Source of the DNA: Rubricella sp038526735
GTDB taxonomy: Bacteria > Pseudomonadota > Alphaproteobacteria > Rhodobacterales > Rhodobacteraceae
Reading direction: 5' to 3'
Length of the DNA: 45,658 nt
Assembly: GCA_038526735.1 (NCBI GenBank)
Contig: JBCBGM010000021.1
Coordinates: forward strand, 1 to 45,658
Shown here: in pieces, positions 25,164-32,412 of the stretch
Numbering within the stretch: position 1 is the stretch's first letter
How the letters are laid out: each line of letters starts with the position of its first letter
Notes under the pieces: generated by a model
Databases searched by the model: none
Seen by the model: only the letters and a program-made list of their open reading frames with translations
Told to the model about the DNA's origin: nothing
Made by a program: the position numbers and the translations under genes

Positions 25164-25822
25164 TCGACATCGCCGATCTTGAGTTTCGCCGCGCGGGCGG
25201 GTTTCGCTTGGCTGTCCCCGCGCTCACAATTGCGGACGGAGAGAAGGTGGCCGTGGTTGGCCCCTCCGGCACCGGTAAAACGACGCTCCTGAACCTGATG
25301 GCGGGGCTGCTTTTGCCCGATGCGGGGCGCGTGACGGTGGGCGGGGTTGCTGTCTCGACCCTCTCTGCATCCCAGCGCCGGGCGTTTCGGGCGCGCTATA
25401 TCGGGCAGGTGTTTCAGGACTTTGAGCTGGTGGACTACTTAAGTGCCGCCGAGAACATCCTCTACCCCTGCCGCATCTCGCCGTTTCTCCCAGTAACGAG
25501 CGACCTGCGCCAACGCGCCAAGACGCTCGCCCGCGATATGGGCGTCGAGGATCGCCTTGCCCGCAAGCCCGCCGCCCTCAGCCAAGGGGAGCAACAGCGG
25601 ATCGCGATTTGCCGCGCGCTGCTGGCAGAGCCGCCGCTGATTTTGGCGGATGAACCGACGGGCAACCTCGATCCCGACAATAAAGACCGCATCCTCGACA
25701 TCCTGTTTGCGCAGGCCGCAGCTTCTGGCGCAACGCTTGTGACAGTGACCCATGATCACGACCTGCTGCCGCGCTTTGATCGGGTGGTGGATTTCGCAGA
25801 CTTCGTGCGGGTGGCGGCGTGA
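25160..25822 (+). CDS. ABC transporter ATP-binding protein, LolD/MacB type
   Basis: 220 residues, single nucleotide-binding domain: Walker A GPSGTGKTT (34-42), Q-loop QVFQDFELVDYL, a signature changed from LSGGQ to LSQGEQQR, Walker B LILADEPTGNLD and switch THDHD. This is the class that powers FtsX-fold (MacB, LolCDE, FtsE) machines acting on periplasmic substrates rather than classic importers. Overlaps both neighbours (ATGA upstream, GTGA downstream), so it surely pairs with the following permease. Confidence 0.92.
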   Translation: MIDIADLEFRRAGGFRLAVPALTIADGEKVAVVGPSGTGKTTLLNLMAGLLLPDAGRVTVGGVAVSTLSASQRRAFRARYIGQVFQDFELVDYLSAAENILYPCRISPFLPVTSDLRQRAKTLARDMGVEDRLARKPAALSQGEQQRIAICRALLAEPPLILADEPTGNLDPDNKDRILDILFAQAAASGATLVTVTHDHDLLPRFDRVVDFADFVRVAA

Positions 25823-26952
25823 GGGGGGCGTTTTTTCTCGCGTGGCGGCATCTCCTGCACCATGCCGGGCGCAGTGCGGTGATCGTGCTGGCCATCGCGG
25901 TGATCGTCGCCGTGCCAATGACCCTGCGCGATGTGATCTCGGCAGCGGATGCACGGCTCACAGAGCGCGCAGAGCAGACGCCGCTGGTGATCGGTGCCAA
26001 AGGCTCCCGCCTCGATCTGGTGATGTCGGCGCTTTATTTCGGAGAAGACCGGCCAGAACCGCTGGGCTACCGCGAGGTGGACCGGATCTGGGACACGGGC
26101 CATGCCGAAGCGATCCCGGTGCATCTGGGGTTTTATGCCGCCGATGCGCCCGTTGTGGGTACGGAAGTGGATTACTTCCGCTTTCGCAACCTTGAGATCG
26201 CCGAAGGACGCGGCCTTGCGATTTTGGGCGAGGCTTTGGTCGGCTCAGAGGTCGCGCTACGAGAAGGGCTGAGCCCCGGCAGTGCTGTTATCTCCACCCC
26301 GCAAAACCTCTTTGATCTGACCGGCTCCTACCCGCTGCAACTCAATGTCGTCGGAGTGCTCGCCCCCACCGGCACCGCCGATGATCAGGCGGTGTTTGTG
26401 GACATTCGCACCTCTTGGGTGATGGAAGGGATCGGCCATGGCCATGATGACCTCGTGGGCGCTGATGCGCGCGCGGTGGAGTTTCAGGTGATTACGGCAG
26501 AGAACGTGGACAGCTTCCACTTCCACGGCGATGTGGGGGCGTTTCCGGTCTCCGCGATCATCGCCCTGCCCTTTGACCAACGCTCCTCAACGATTCTGCG
26601 GGGGCAGTACCTGAATGAAGAGAGCATCGCGCAAGTGGCCGTGCCGCGCGAGGTAATCGCCGGGTTGATCGAGACGGTCTTTGCCATTGCCCAACTTCTC
26701 GACCGGATTGTGCTGATCGTAGGCGGTGCAGCGCTGCTGGCCATCGCGCTGGCGCTGCATCTGAGCATTCAGCTGCGCAAAAAAGAGATGGAGACCGCAT
26801 TTCGTCTTGGAGCCTCTCGCATCGTCACCCTACAATTGGTGGCAGCTGAAGTGGTGATCCTGTCGGCACTGGCAGGCACGCTTGCGACACTCGCCATTTG
26901 GTTGGCGCGAACCCAATTTGCAGACACTCTTTTGGAGATCCTTGCGACATGA
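25819..26952 (+). CDS. FtsX/MacB-fold ABC transporter permease
   Basis: 377 residues: one N-terminal membrane segment (~17-36), a large periplasmic domain (~40-285) and three C-terminal segments (~287-365), the four-segment FtsX/MacB layout. The periplasmic domain has TPLVIGAKGSRLDLV (54-68) and two His motifs, GHGHDD (206-211) and FHFHGD (233-238). Similar HFHG motifs occur, as I recall, in the permeases of Zur-regulated zinc operons (Vibrio zrg, Pseudomonas PA4063-PA4066). GTG start overlaps the ATPase stop. Likely a mechanotransmission machine working with the periplasmic proteins encoded next. Confidence 0.85.
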   Translation: MRGAFFLAWRHLLHHAGRSAVIVLAIAVIVAVPMTLRDVISAADARLTERAEQTPLVIGAKGSRLDLVMSALYFGEDRPEPLGYREVDRIWDTGHAEAIPVHLGFYAADAPVVGTEVDYFRFRNLEIAEGRGLAILGEALVGSEVALREGLSPGSAVISTPQNLFDLTGSYPLQLNVVGVLAPTGTADDQAVFVDIRTSWVMEGIGHGHDDLVGADARAVEFQVITAENVDSFHFHGDVGAFPVSAIIALPFDQRSSTILRGQYLNEESIAQVAVPREVIAGLIETVFAIAQLLDRIVLIVGGAALLAIALALHLSIQLRKKEMETAFRLGASRIVTLQLVAAEVVILSALAGTLATLAIWLARTQFADTLLEILAT

Positions 26953-27704
26953 AAAAACTGCTTCTCGGAACTGTTCTGGCGGGCCTTTCCCTGCAACCCG
27001 CCGCCGCGCATTTCGGCATGATCATTCCCTCCGATCCGATCTTTGGCGGCAATGAGGATCGCATGATCTCTGCCACCTTCGGCTTTGCCCATCCGTTCGA
27101 AGCGGAAGGCATGGTGCTGGAGGCGCCGCTCGCGGCGCAGGTCACAGTGAATGGCGCGAGCACCGACATAGACCTGACTGCGGCCACGGTTCTGGATGCA
27201 CCGGGTTTCGTCGCTGATATCGAGATTGCCCGCCCCGGCGCGCATATCCTCTCGATGGTGCCCCAGCCCTATTGGGAGCCTGCCGAAGATGTCTTTATCC
27301 AGCATTTCACCAAGACCTATGTCGCCGCTTACAGCGACGACAGCGGCTGGGATGCGATGCTCGGCTTCCCGGTAGAGATTGAGCCGCTCTCGCGCCCCTT
27401 CGCGCAATGGGCGGGCAACATGTTCCAAGGTGTCGTCACCCAAAACGGAGAGCCGGTGCCGTTTGCCGAAGTGGAGGTTGAGTTCTACAGCCCCGAGGGT
27501 GCGCTCGACATTTCCGACGAGCTCTTTGTCACCCAGTCGGTCAAGGCCGATGGCAACGGCGTGTTTTCCTATGTCGCACCCTGGGGCGGCTGGTGGGGCT
27601 TTGCCGCGCTGATGGAAGGGCCAGACACCATCGCTTTTGACGGTGAAGAAAAGGCTGTTGAGCAAGGCGCCGTCATCTGGGTGAATTTTGAGGAGGCGCC
27701 ATGA
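26949..27704 (+). CDS. DUF4198 (NikK-like) periplasmic protein
   Basis: 251 residues with a clear signal peptide (1-20, MKKLLLGTVLAGLSLQPAAA); predicted cleavage leaves His21 as the first residue (HFGMIIPSD). The domain is beta-rich, with a carboxypeptidase-regulatory-like C-terminal part (GVVTQNGEPVPFAEVEVEF, then WGGWWGFAALMEG), matching DUF4198, which includes NikK, an extra part of nickel ECF transporters. Here no ECF genes accompany it; instead it overlaps the FtsX permease gene (ATGA). Role in metal handling is inferred. Confidence 0.82.
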   Translation: MKKLLLGTVLAGLSLQPAAAHFGMIIPSDPIFGGNEDRMISATFGFAHPFEAEGMVLEAPLAAQVTVNGASTDIDLTAATVLDAPGFVADIEIARPGAHILSMVPQPYWEPAEDVFIQHFTKTYVAAYSDDSGWDAMLGFPVEIEPLSRPFAQWAGNMFQGVVTQNGEPVPFAEVEVEFYSPEGALDISDELFVTQSVKADGNGVFSYVAPWGGWWGFAALMEGPDTIAFDGEEKAVEQGAVIWVNFEEAP

Positions 27705-28018
27705 AGGCTCTACTCGTCGCGGTGTGCCTGATCGTGCTGCCGGGCGTCGCCTCGGCGCATGGGCTGTCAGTCTTTGCCTTCCGTCAGGGGGAAACTCTTG
27801 GCGTGGAGGCGAAGTTTGCCAACGGCCGCGCGGTGCAACAGGGGCTGATCCGCATCCTGGATGCCGATGATCAGGTGGTCTTTGAGGGGCCTGTCTCTGG
27901 CGAAGAGACAACCTTCGTGCCGCTGGTGGGTGATGAGCGCGGCCTGTGGGTGGAGGTCGATGCGGGCAACGACCACTTCGACTACTGGATCCTGACCCCG
28001 TCGGATTTGGCGGAATGA
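27701..28018 (+). CDS. small periplasmic NikL/CbiL-like protein
   Basis: 105 residues. Signal peptide 1-19 ending ASA, leaving His20 as N-terminus (HGLSVFAFRQGETLGVEAKFA). The pattern of N-terminal His-Gly-Leu followed by an Ig-like unit (GLIRILDADDQVVFEG) resembles the soluble part of NikL/CbiL, accessory proteins of Ni/Co transporters, but the membrane segment of those proteins is missing. Overlaps both neighbours by ATGA. The similarity is pattern-level only. Confidence 0.72.
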   Translation: MKALLVAVCLIVLPGVASAHGLSVFAFRQGETLGVEAKFANGRAVQQGLIRILDADDQVVFEGPVSGEETTFVPLVGDERGLWVEVDAGNDHFDYWILTPSDLAE

Positions 28019-28839
28019 TGCTGCGTTTGGTCTTGGCGGTTTGCGCGCTCTGGGCGGTCCCAGCGATGGCGCAGATCAAGGTGGTGGCGGTGGCTTATCC
28101 GCTGGCCTGGCTCACGTCAGAGCTGGGGGGCAGCGGGGTTGAGGTGTCTTATCCGGTGCCTGCGGATCGCGATGCGGAGTTCTGGCGGCCCGGCATCTCG
28201 CAAATCGCTGAGATACAGGCGGCGGACGTGATCTTGCTTAATGGCGCCGGGTTTGCCGGTTGGACCGAGCGGGTGAGCCTGCCCCGCCGTGCCGTGGTGC
28301 AAACGACGCGCGGACTGGAGGATCAGTTCATCACCATCGAGGCCGTCACCCACTCCCATGGCGGCGACACGCATTCGCATGATGCGACTGCCACCTTCAC
28401 CTGGATGGACCCTGCCCTGCTCGCCCAACAAGGCGTGCTGATCGCTGCAGCGCTAGAGCGGCGCGGCGTTGCGGTGGATCGCGCTGTGCTGGCAGAGCTT
28501 ACAAACCTCGCCGACGATATCGCGACACTTCCGGCGGGGGCATGGGCAACATCGCATCCACGCTATCAATATCTCGCGCGGCGGGCGGAGGTTGAACTTT
28601 ATGAGCTAGAGGCCGAGGCAGGCGCTGACCTCTCTGCCGACGAGCTTCAGGCGGTTGCAAATTGGCCCGTAGATGCCCTCTTGATGGAGCGTGCGCCCAG
28701 AACCCTTCCAAGCGTCAAAATCCCCGTGATCGTCTGGCCCACATTTGGAGCCGCTGTAGGTGATGAAGACGTGCTGGCCACCTGGCGCGCGGCCTATGAG
28801 CAACTTGCGGCCGCTCTGAAAGCCGCAGAGCCGTCTTGA
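28015..28839 (+). CDS. ZnuA-like metal substrate-binding protein with altered metal site
   Basis: 274 residues: signal peptide (1-19, ending AMA), then a cluster A-I binding protein fold (ISQIAEIQAADVILLNGAGF is typical). A short His-rich loop, HSHGGDTHSH (113-122), fits zinc binding proteins. The usual three ligand His are not all present: by motif alignment the first site reads DAEFWRP (E55 for His) and the second FTWMDP (F128 for His); only H181 (SHPRYQYL) is kept. Two ATGs (28015, 28018) are possible; the first gives an ATGA overlap. Last gene of the operon. Confidence 0.82.
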   Translation: MMLRLVLAVCALWAVPAMAQIKVVAVAYPLAWLTSELGGSGVEVSYPVPADRDAEFWRPGISQIAEIQAADVILLNGAGFAGWTERVSLPRRAVVQTTRGLEDQFITIEAVTHSHGGDTHSHDATATFTWMDPALLAQQGVLIAAALERRGVAVDRAVLAELTNLADDIATLPAGAWATSHPRYQYLARRAEVELYELEAEAGADLSADELQAVANWPVDALLMERAPRTLPSVKIPVIVWPTFGAAVGDEDVLATWRAAYEQLAAALKAAEPS

Positions 28840-28851
28840 CGCGGCCACCCA

Positions 28852-28870
28852 CCCTCCGTAATCGGGAGGG
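28852..28870 (+). terminator. hairpin after the metal-ABC operon
   Basis: CCCTCC (28852-28857) pairs with GGAGGG (28865-28870) around a 7-base loop, 13 bases after the last operon stop and 3 bases before the tRNA. No T-tract follows, so it is a weak terminator at best and could equally be a processing or readthrough structure. Confidence 0.4.
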
Positions 28871-28873
28871 AGC

Positions 28874-28948
28874 GCGGGCGTAGTTCAGTGGTAGAACGTC
28901 AGCTTCCCAAGCTGAATGTCGTCGGTTCGATCCCGATCGCCCGCTCCA
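28874..28948 (+). tRNA. tRNA-Gly (anticodon CCC)
   Basis: 75 bases with encoded CCA (28946-28948). Acceptor stem GCGGGCG with CGCCCGC, D-arm around TAGTTCAGTGGTAGAAC, anticodon stem TCAGC/GCTGA enclosing loop TTCCCAA (anticodon CCC, decoding GGG), and T-arm GTCGGTTCGATCCCGAT. All arms close. The EamA gene starts 16 bases downstream. Confidence 0.95.
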
Positions 28949-28964
28949 CGCATCAGGAGAGTTC

Positions 28965-29870
28965 ATGTCTGAACCAGCACAGCGCCGCGTGTGGCTGGCT
29001 TGGGCTGCGGTTGCAGCCACTATTCTCATCTGGGCGTCGTTTCTGCTGGTCACACGGGCTGCCGTCACAGATCGCCTCGGCCCCGTCGAGGTTGGCCTGC
29101 TGCGGTTCTTGACGGCCACAGTGGTGCTTGCGCCGGTTTTGCTGCGTCACGGTGTGTTGCCCGCCCCAGCGGAGCCCCGCCACATCCTACGCGTCGCCTT
29201 GCTGGGCGGGTTCGGCTTCGTGCTGTTGCTCGCTGCTGGCATGCAATACGCGCCTGTGGCGGACAGCGTGGTCTTTGCCCCCTCGATGCTGCCTTTTTAC
29301 GTGGCGCTTCTATCGTTCCTCATCCTGAACGAGCGCTTTAGCCGCCAGCGGATGCTGGGCTTTGCGCTCATCCTCACGGGGGCCGTGGGCATCGGTGGTT
29401 GGGAGGTGATTGCGTCATCGGGCGATGGCACGTGGCGGGGGCACCTCTTCTTTACAGTGGCATCCTTTGTCTGGGCCGTCTTCACGCTCAACTACCGCGC
29501 CTCTGGCCTGCCAGCACTTCAAGGCGCGGCGATGATGTGCTTTTGGTCCGCGCTGGCGTTTTTGCTGCTGGTGCCCTTCACCGAGGTGCGGTTGCTGGAG
29601 ATCGAGAGCTCAACACTCTTCTTCCACATCATCATGCAGGGTGTCGTCTCGGGCGTGATCTCAACGATTACTTACGCCTATGCCCTCCAACACCTGCCCG
29701 CCAGCAAAGTCGCGGCCTGTGGCGCACTGGTTCCGCCCATCGCTGCGGCGGGCGGATGGTTTTTCTTGGCGGAACCGTTTGGTTTGATCAAAGCCATCGG
29801 CATCGCGGTCGTCACCGTCGGCGTTTTGTTTGCTTCGGGTGTGCTCGACCGCACAAAGACGAGTGGTTAG
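28965..29870 (+). CDS. DMT superfamily transporter (EamA domains)
   Basis: 301 residues with about ten hydrophobic segments in two tandem EamA repeats (first ~12-145, second ~155-295; ATILIWASFLLVTRAAV and VISTITYAYALQHLPASK mark their conserved regions). Such carriers usually export metabolites or amino acids; substrate unknown. AGGAGAG lies just upstream of the ATG. The tRNA-Gly end is only 16 bases away, so the mRNA may be produced by tRNA 3' processing. Convergent with the M20 gene (11 bases apart). Confidence 0.9.
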   Translation: MSEPAQRRVWLAWAAVAATILIWASFLLVTRAAVTDRLGPVEVGLLRFLTATVVLAPVLLRHGVLPAPAEPRHILRVALLGGFGFVLLLAAGMQYAPVADSVVFAPSMLPFYVALLSFLILNERFSRQRMLGFALILTGAVGIGGWEVIASSGDGTWRGHLFFTVASFVWAVFTLNYRASGLPALQGAAMMCFWSALAFLLLVPFTEVRLLEIESSTLFFHIIMQGVVSGVISTITYAYALQHLPASKVAACGALVPPIAAAGGWFFLAEPFGLIKAIGIAVVTVGVLFASGVLDRTKTSG

Positions 29871-29881
29871 CCCCTTGAGCC

Positions 29882-31045
29882 TTAGGGCAACGGCTGCGCG
29901 CGCTCGACCAGCTTTGCAAAATAGCTGGCACCAACTGGGCTGATCTCATCGTTAAAGTCGTAGTGCGGGTGGTGAAGGCCCGCACTCTCCCCCTGCCCCA
30001 GGAACAGATACGCTCCGCGCCGCTCTTCGAGCATGTAGCTGAAGTCCTCGCCCCCCATCATCGGCGCGGTATCGACCTCAACGCCCGCATCGCCAGAGAC
30101 TTCGCGCGCCACATCAGCGGCAAACTCTAGCGCATCAGCGTGGTTGACGGTGACTGGATAGCCACGCTCGTAGTCCAGCACAGCCGTGGCACCGAAAGCC
30201 GCAGCGATATTCTCAACCACCATATGCATCCGGTCGATCATGAACTGCTGCATCTCCGCATCCAGCGTGCGGACGGTGCCCTGCAAAACAGCGCTCTCGG
30301 GGATGATGTTGTGCGCGGTGCCTGCATGAAACGTCGTGACCGAGAGCACGGCGGATTTCAGCGGGTCGATGTTGCGCGAGACGAGGGTTTGCAACGCCGT
30401 CACCATTTGGGCACCCACGACAATCGGATCGGTGCCCTCATTCGGCTTTGCCGCGTGCGCGCCATTGCCGGTGATGCGGATCGTGAACACATCCGCCGCC
30501 GCCATGATCGGTCCGGGGCGTCCCAAGAAGTGCCCTGCCTGAGCGCCCGGCAGGTTGTGAAGCGCATACACTTGGGTGATGCCAAACCGCTCCATCAAGC
30601 CCTCATCGCACATGACCTTGGCACCACCACCGCCTTCTTCGGCGGGTTGAAAGATCAGCGCGACTCTGCCCGCGAAACGGCGCGTCTCTGCCAGGTATTT
30701 GGCGGCCCCGAGCAGCATCGTCGTGTGCCCGTCATGGCCGCAGGCATGCATTTTGCCAGGGGTCTGAGACTTATAGGCGTGATCTTTGACCTCGGTGATC
30801 GGCAGGGCATCCATATCCGCCCGCAGGCCAATCGTTGGCCCGGCACCCTGCCCGTTGATCACCGCCACGACGCCGCTCTCCGCCAAACCCTCATGCACCT
30901 CATCCACGCCAAACTCGCGCAAGCGCGCGGCCACAAAGGCAGCCGTTTGGTGACAATCGAACTGCAACTCAGGGTGCATATGGAGGTGATGCCGCCACGC
31001 CTGCATATCTTGGGCAAATTCGGCAATCCGGTTGATCACGGGCAT
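29882..31045 (-). CDS. M20 family amidohydrolase (hippurate hydrolase-like)
   Basis: 387-residue dinuclear metallo-amidohydrolase of the HipO/IAA-amino-acid hydrolase group, cleaving N-acyl or amide bonds of small molecules. Metal ligands visible: HACGHDGHT (Cys and His), the EEGGGG glutamates, and His near the C-terminus (GLHHPHYDFND). HPELQF at the N-terminus and MMGGEDFSYML near the end are also typical. The dimerisation domain is ~185-300. ATG at 31045; divergent from mazG. Confidence 0.92.
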   Translation of the reverse strand: MPVINRIAEFAQDMQAWRHHLHMHPELQFDCHQTAAFVAARLREFGVDEVHEGLAESGVVAVINGQGAGPTIGLRADMDALPITEVKDHAYKSQTPGKMHACGHDGHTTMLLGAAKYLAETRRFAGRVALIFQPAEEGGGGAKVMCDEGLMERFGITQVYALHNLPGAQAGHFLGRPGPIMAAADVFTIRITGNGAHAAKPNEGTDPIVVGAQMVTALQTLVSRNIDPLKSAVLSVTTFHAGTAHNIIPESAVLQGTVRTLDAEMQQFMIDRMHMVVENIAAAFGATAVLDYERGYPVTVNHADALEFAADVAREVSGDAGVEVDTAPMMGGEDFSYMLEERRGAYLFLGQGESAGLHHPHYDFNDEISPVGASYFAKLVERAQPLP

Positions 31046-31140
31046 GGCGCACTCCTTTGGCTGATCGAAATAGAGGGCCGTAGGGCGCGGACGTCAAGCA
31101 AGGGGTTTGCGCTGGCCGCACTCTTCGCTAACCCAAGATC

Positions 31141-31968
31141 ATGACCGATGACCTGATATATGACCGCAGTGCAGGGCTCGCGCGCCTTGTCGAGATCATG
31201 CGCAGACTGCGCGACCCTGAGAGCGGCTGCCCGTGGGACCTGGAGCAGACCTTCGAGACGATCGCGCCCTACACGCTCGAAGAAGCGCATGAGGTGGCAG
31301 AGGCGATCCGCACCGGGGACCGCGAAGAGTTGGCCGATGAGCTTGGGGATTTGCTGTTGCAGGTCGTCTATCACGCGCAAATGGCACATGAGGAAGGGTC
31401 CTTTGCCATCGACCGCGTGATCGACGGCATCTCTGAAAAGATGATCCGCCGTCATCCGCATGTCTTTGGCGATGAAAGCCGGGAGAAAAGTGCCACCCAA
31501 CAAACCGCGGATTGGGAGGCGATCAAGGCGGCTGAGCGGGCGGGCAAGGGCGAAACTCAGCGCCCTCGCACGCTTGACGGTGTGGCGCTGGCCCTTCCTG
31601 CACTCACAAGAGCGATCAAGCTGCAAAACCGCGCGGCGCGCGTGGGGTTTGACTGGCCGAATACGTCTGACGTGGTTGCCAAGATCGTGGAGGAGGCTGG
31701 CGAGCTTTCGGAGGCCGCCCAAGCGGGCGATCAGGCCCATCTGGAAGAGGAGTTTGGTGATCTGATGTTCGTCTGCGCCAACCTCGCCCGACACCTCAAC
31801 ATCGACGCCGAAGCCGCTCTGCGTGGCGCAAACGCCAAGTTTGAGCGCCGGTTTCGGTACATCGAGGATGCGCTCGCAGCAGGCGGAAAATCCCCTACAG
31901 ACTCAAACCTCGAAGAGATGGACGCTCACTGGAACGATGCGAAACGCGCGGAGAAGTCTGGCGGTTAA
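31141..31968 (+). CDS. mazG: nucleoside triphosphate pyrophosphohydrolase
   Basis: Hydrolyses (d)NTPs to NMP and pyrophosphate, a housecleaning and stress role. 275 residues with two MazG domains: the first with ESGCPWDLEQTF and EEAHEV...DELGDLL, the second with KIVEEAGELSEAA and EEEFGDLMF, each carrying the EExxE/ExxD metal ligands. Length is normal for the MazG family. The TAA stop shares TTAA (31965-31968) with the convergent small gene. Confidence 0.95.
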   Translation: MTDDLIYDRSAGLARLVEIMRRLRDPESGCPWDLEQTFETIAPYTLEEAHEVAEAIRTGDREELADELGDLLLQVVYHAQMAHEEGSFAIDRVIDGISEKMIRRHPHVFGDESREKSATQQTADWEAIKAAERAGKGETQRPRTLDGVALALPALTRAIKLQNRAARVGFDWPNTSDVVAKIVEEAGELSEAAQAGDQAHLEEEFGDLMFVCANLARHLNIDAEAALRGANAKFERRFRYIEDALAAGGKSPTDSNLEEMDAHWNDAKRAEKSGG

Positions 31969-32264
31969 CTATCCTGCCGGGATTTGCGCAATTCGCGGAA
32001 CTTGTCCGGGTCGCGCTCTTTTGCGCCGCGCAAGGAGCCGTCAGCCTTGGTCAGGTTGGCACCGCCCTGCCGGGTCGAGAGGCCCGTGGTCACGATGTTG
32101 TAGAGCAGAAACAGAATAATCGCCATTCCGACGACGCCTGCAGCGCCGAGCAGCATGTTAAAATCCGTCTCCGACAGCCCCATGAAACCCTGTACCACCT
32201 CAGATACGGTTTCTTCTTCGCGTCGGATGATCGTTATGCTCTGACCGAACCCGTCGTTTTCCAT
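31965..32264 (-). CDS. small single-span membrane protein
   Basis: 99 residues from ATG 32264, unrecognised. One membrane segment (~37-57, NMLLGAAGVVGMAIILFLLY), a short acidic/basic N-terminal part and a basic, charged C-terminal tail (ERDPDKFRELRKSR). A TTG at 32288 would add 8 residues. It lies divergent from eno and convergent with mazG, its stop sharing TTAA with mazG. No close neighbour hints at a role. Confidence 0.55.
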   Translation of the reverse strand: MENDGFGQSITIIRREEETVSEVVQGFMGLSETDFNMLLGAAGVVGMAIILFLLYNIVTTGLSTRQGGANLTKADGSLRGAKERDPDKFRELRKSRQDS

Positions 32265-32412
32265 CGTCTCGCTCGCGGTTTGCGCCAATATAGGCGAGGT
32301 TTTTGTGCGAATCGAGGGTTTTTGTCACGGGGGTGTGCGCCCGGTCTTCAACGCTTCCGCAGGATGGTGTAGGCGCAGCGCCAAAGACCACGCTTTTTGC
32401 CGGAGAGCACCC

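Noticed and set aside
26769..28079. 436-codon open frame on minus opposite the metal-ABC operon
   Set aside because: Overlaps four genes whose overlaps and signal peptides are coherent on plus; no family features on minus.
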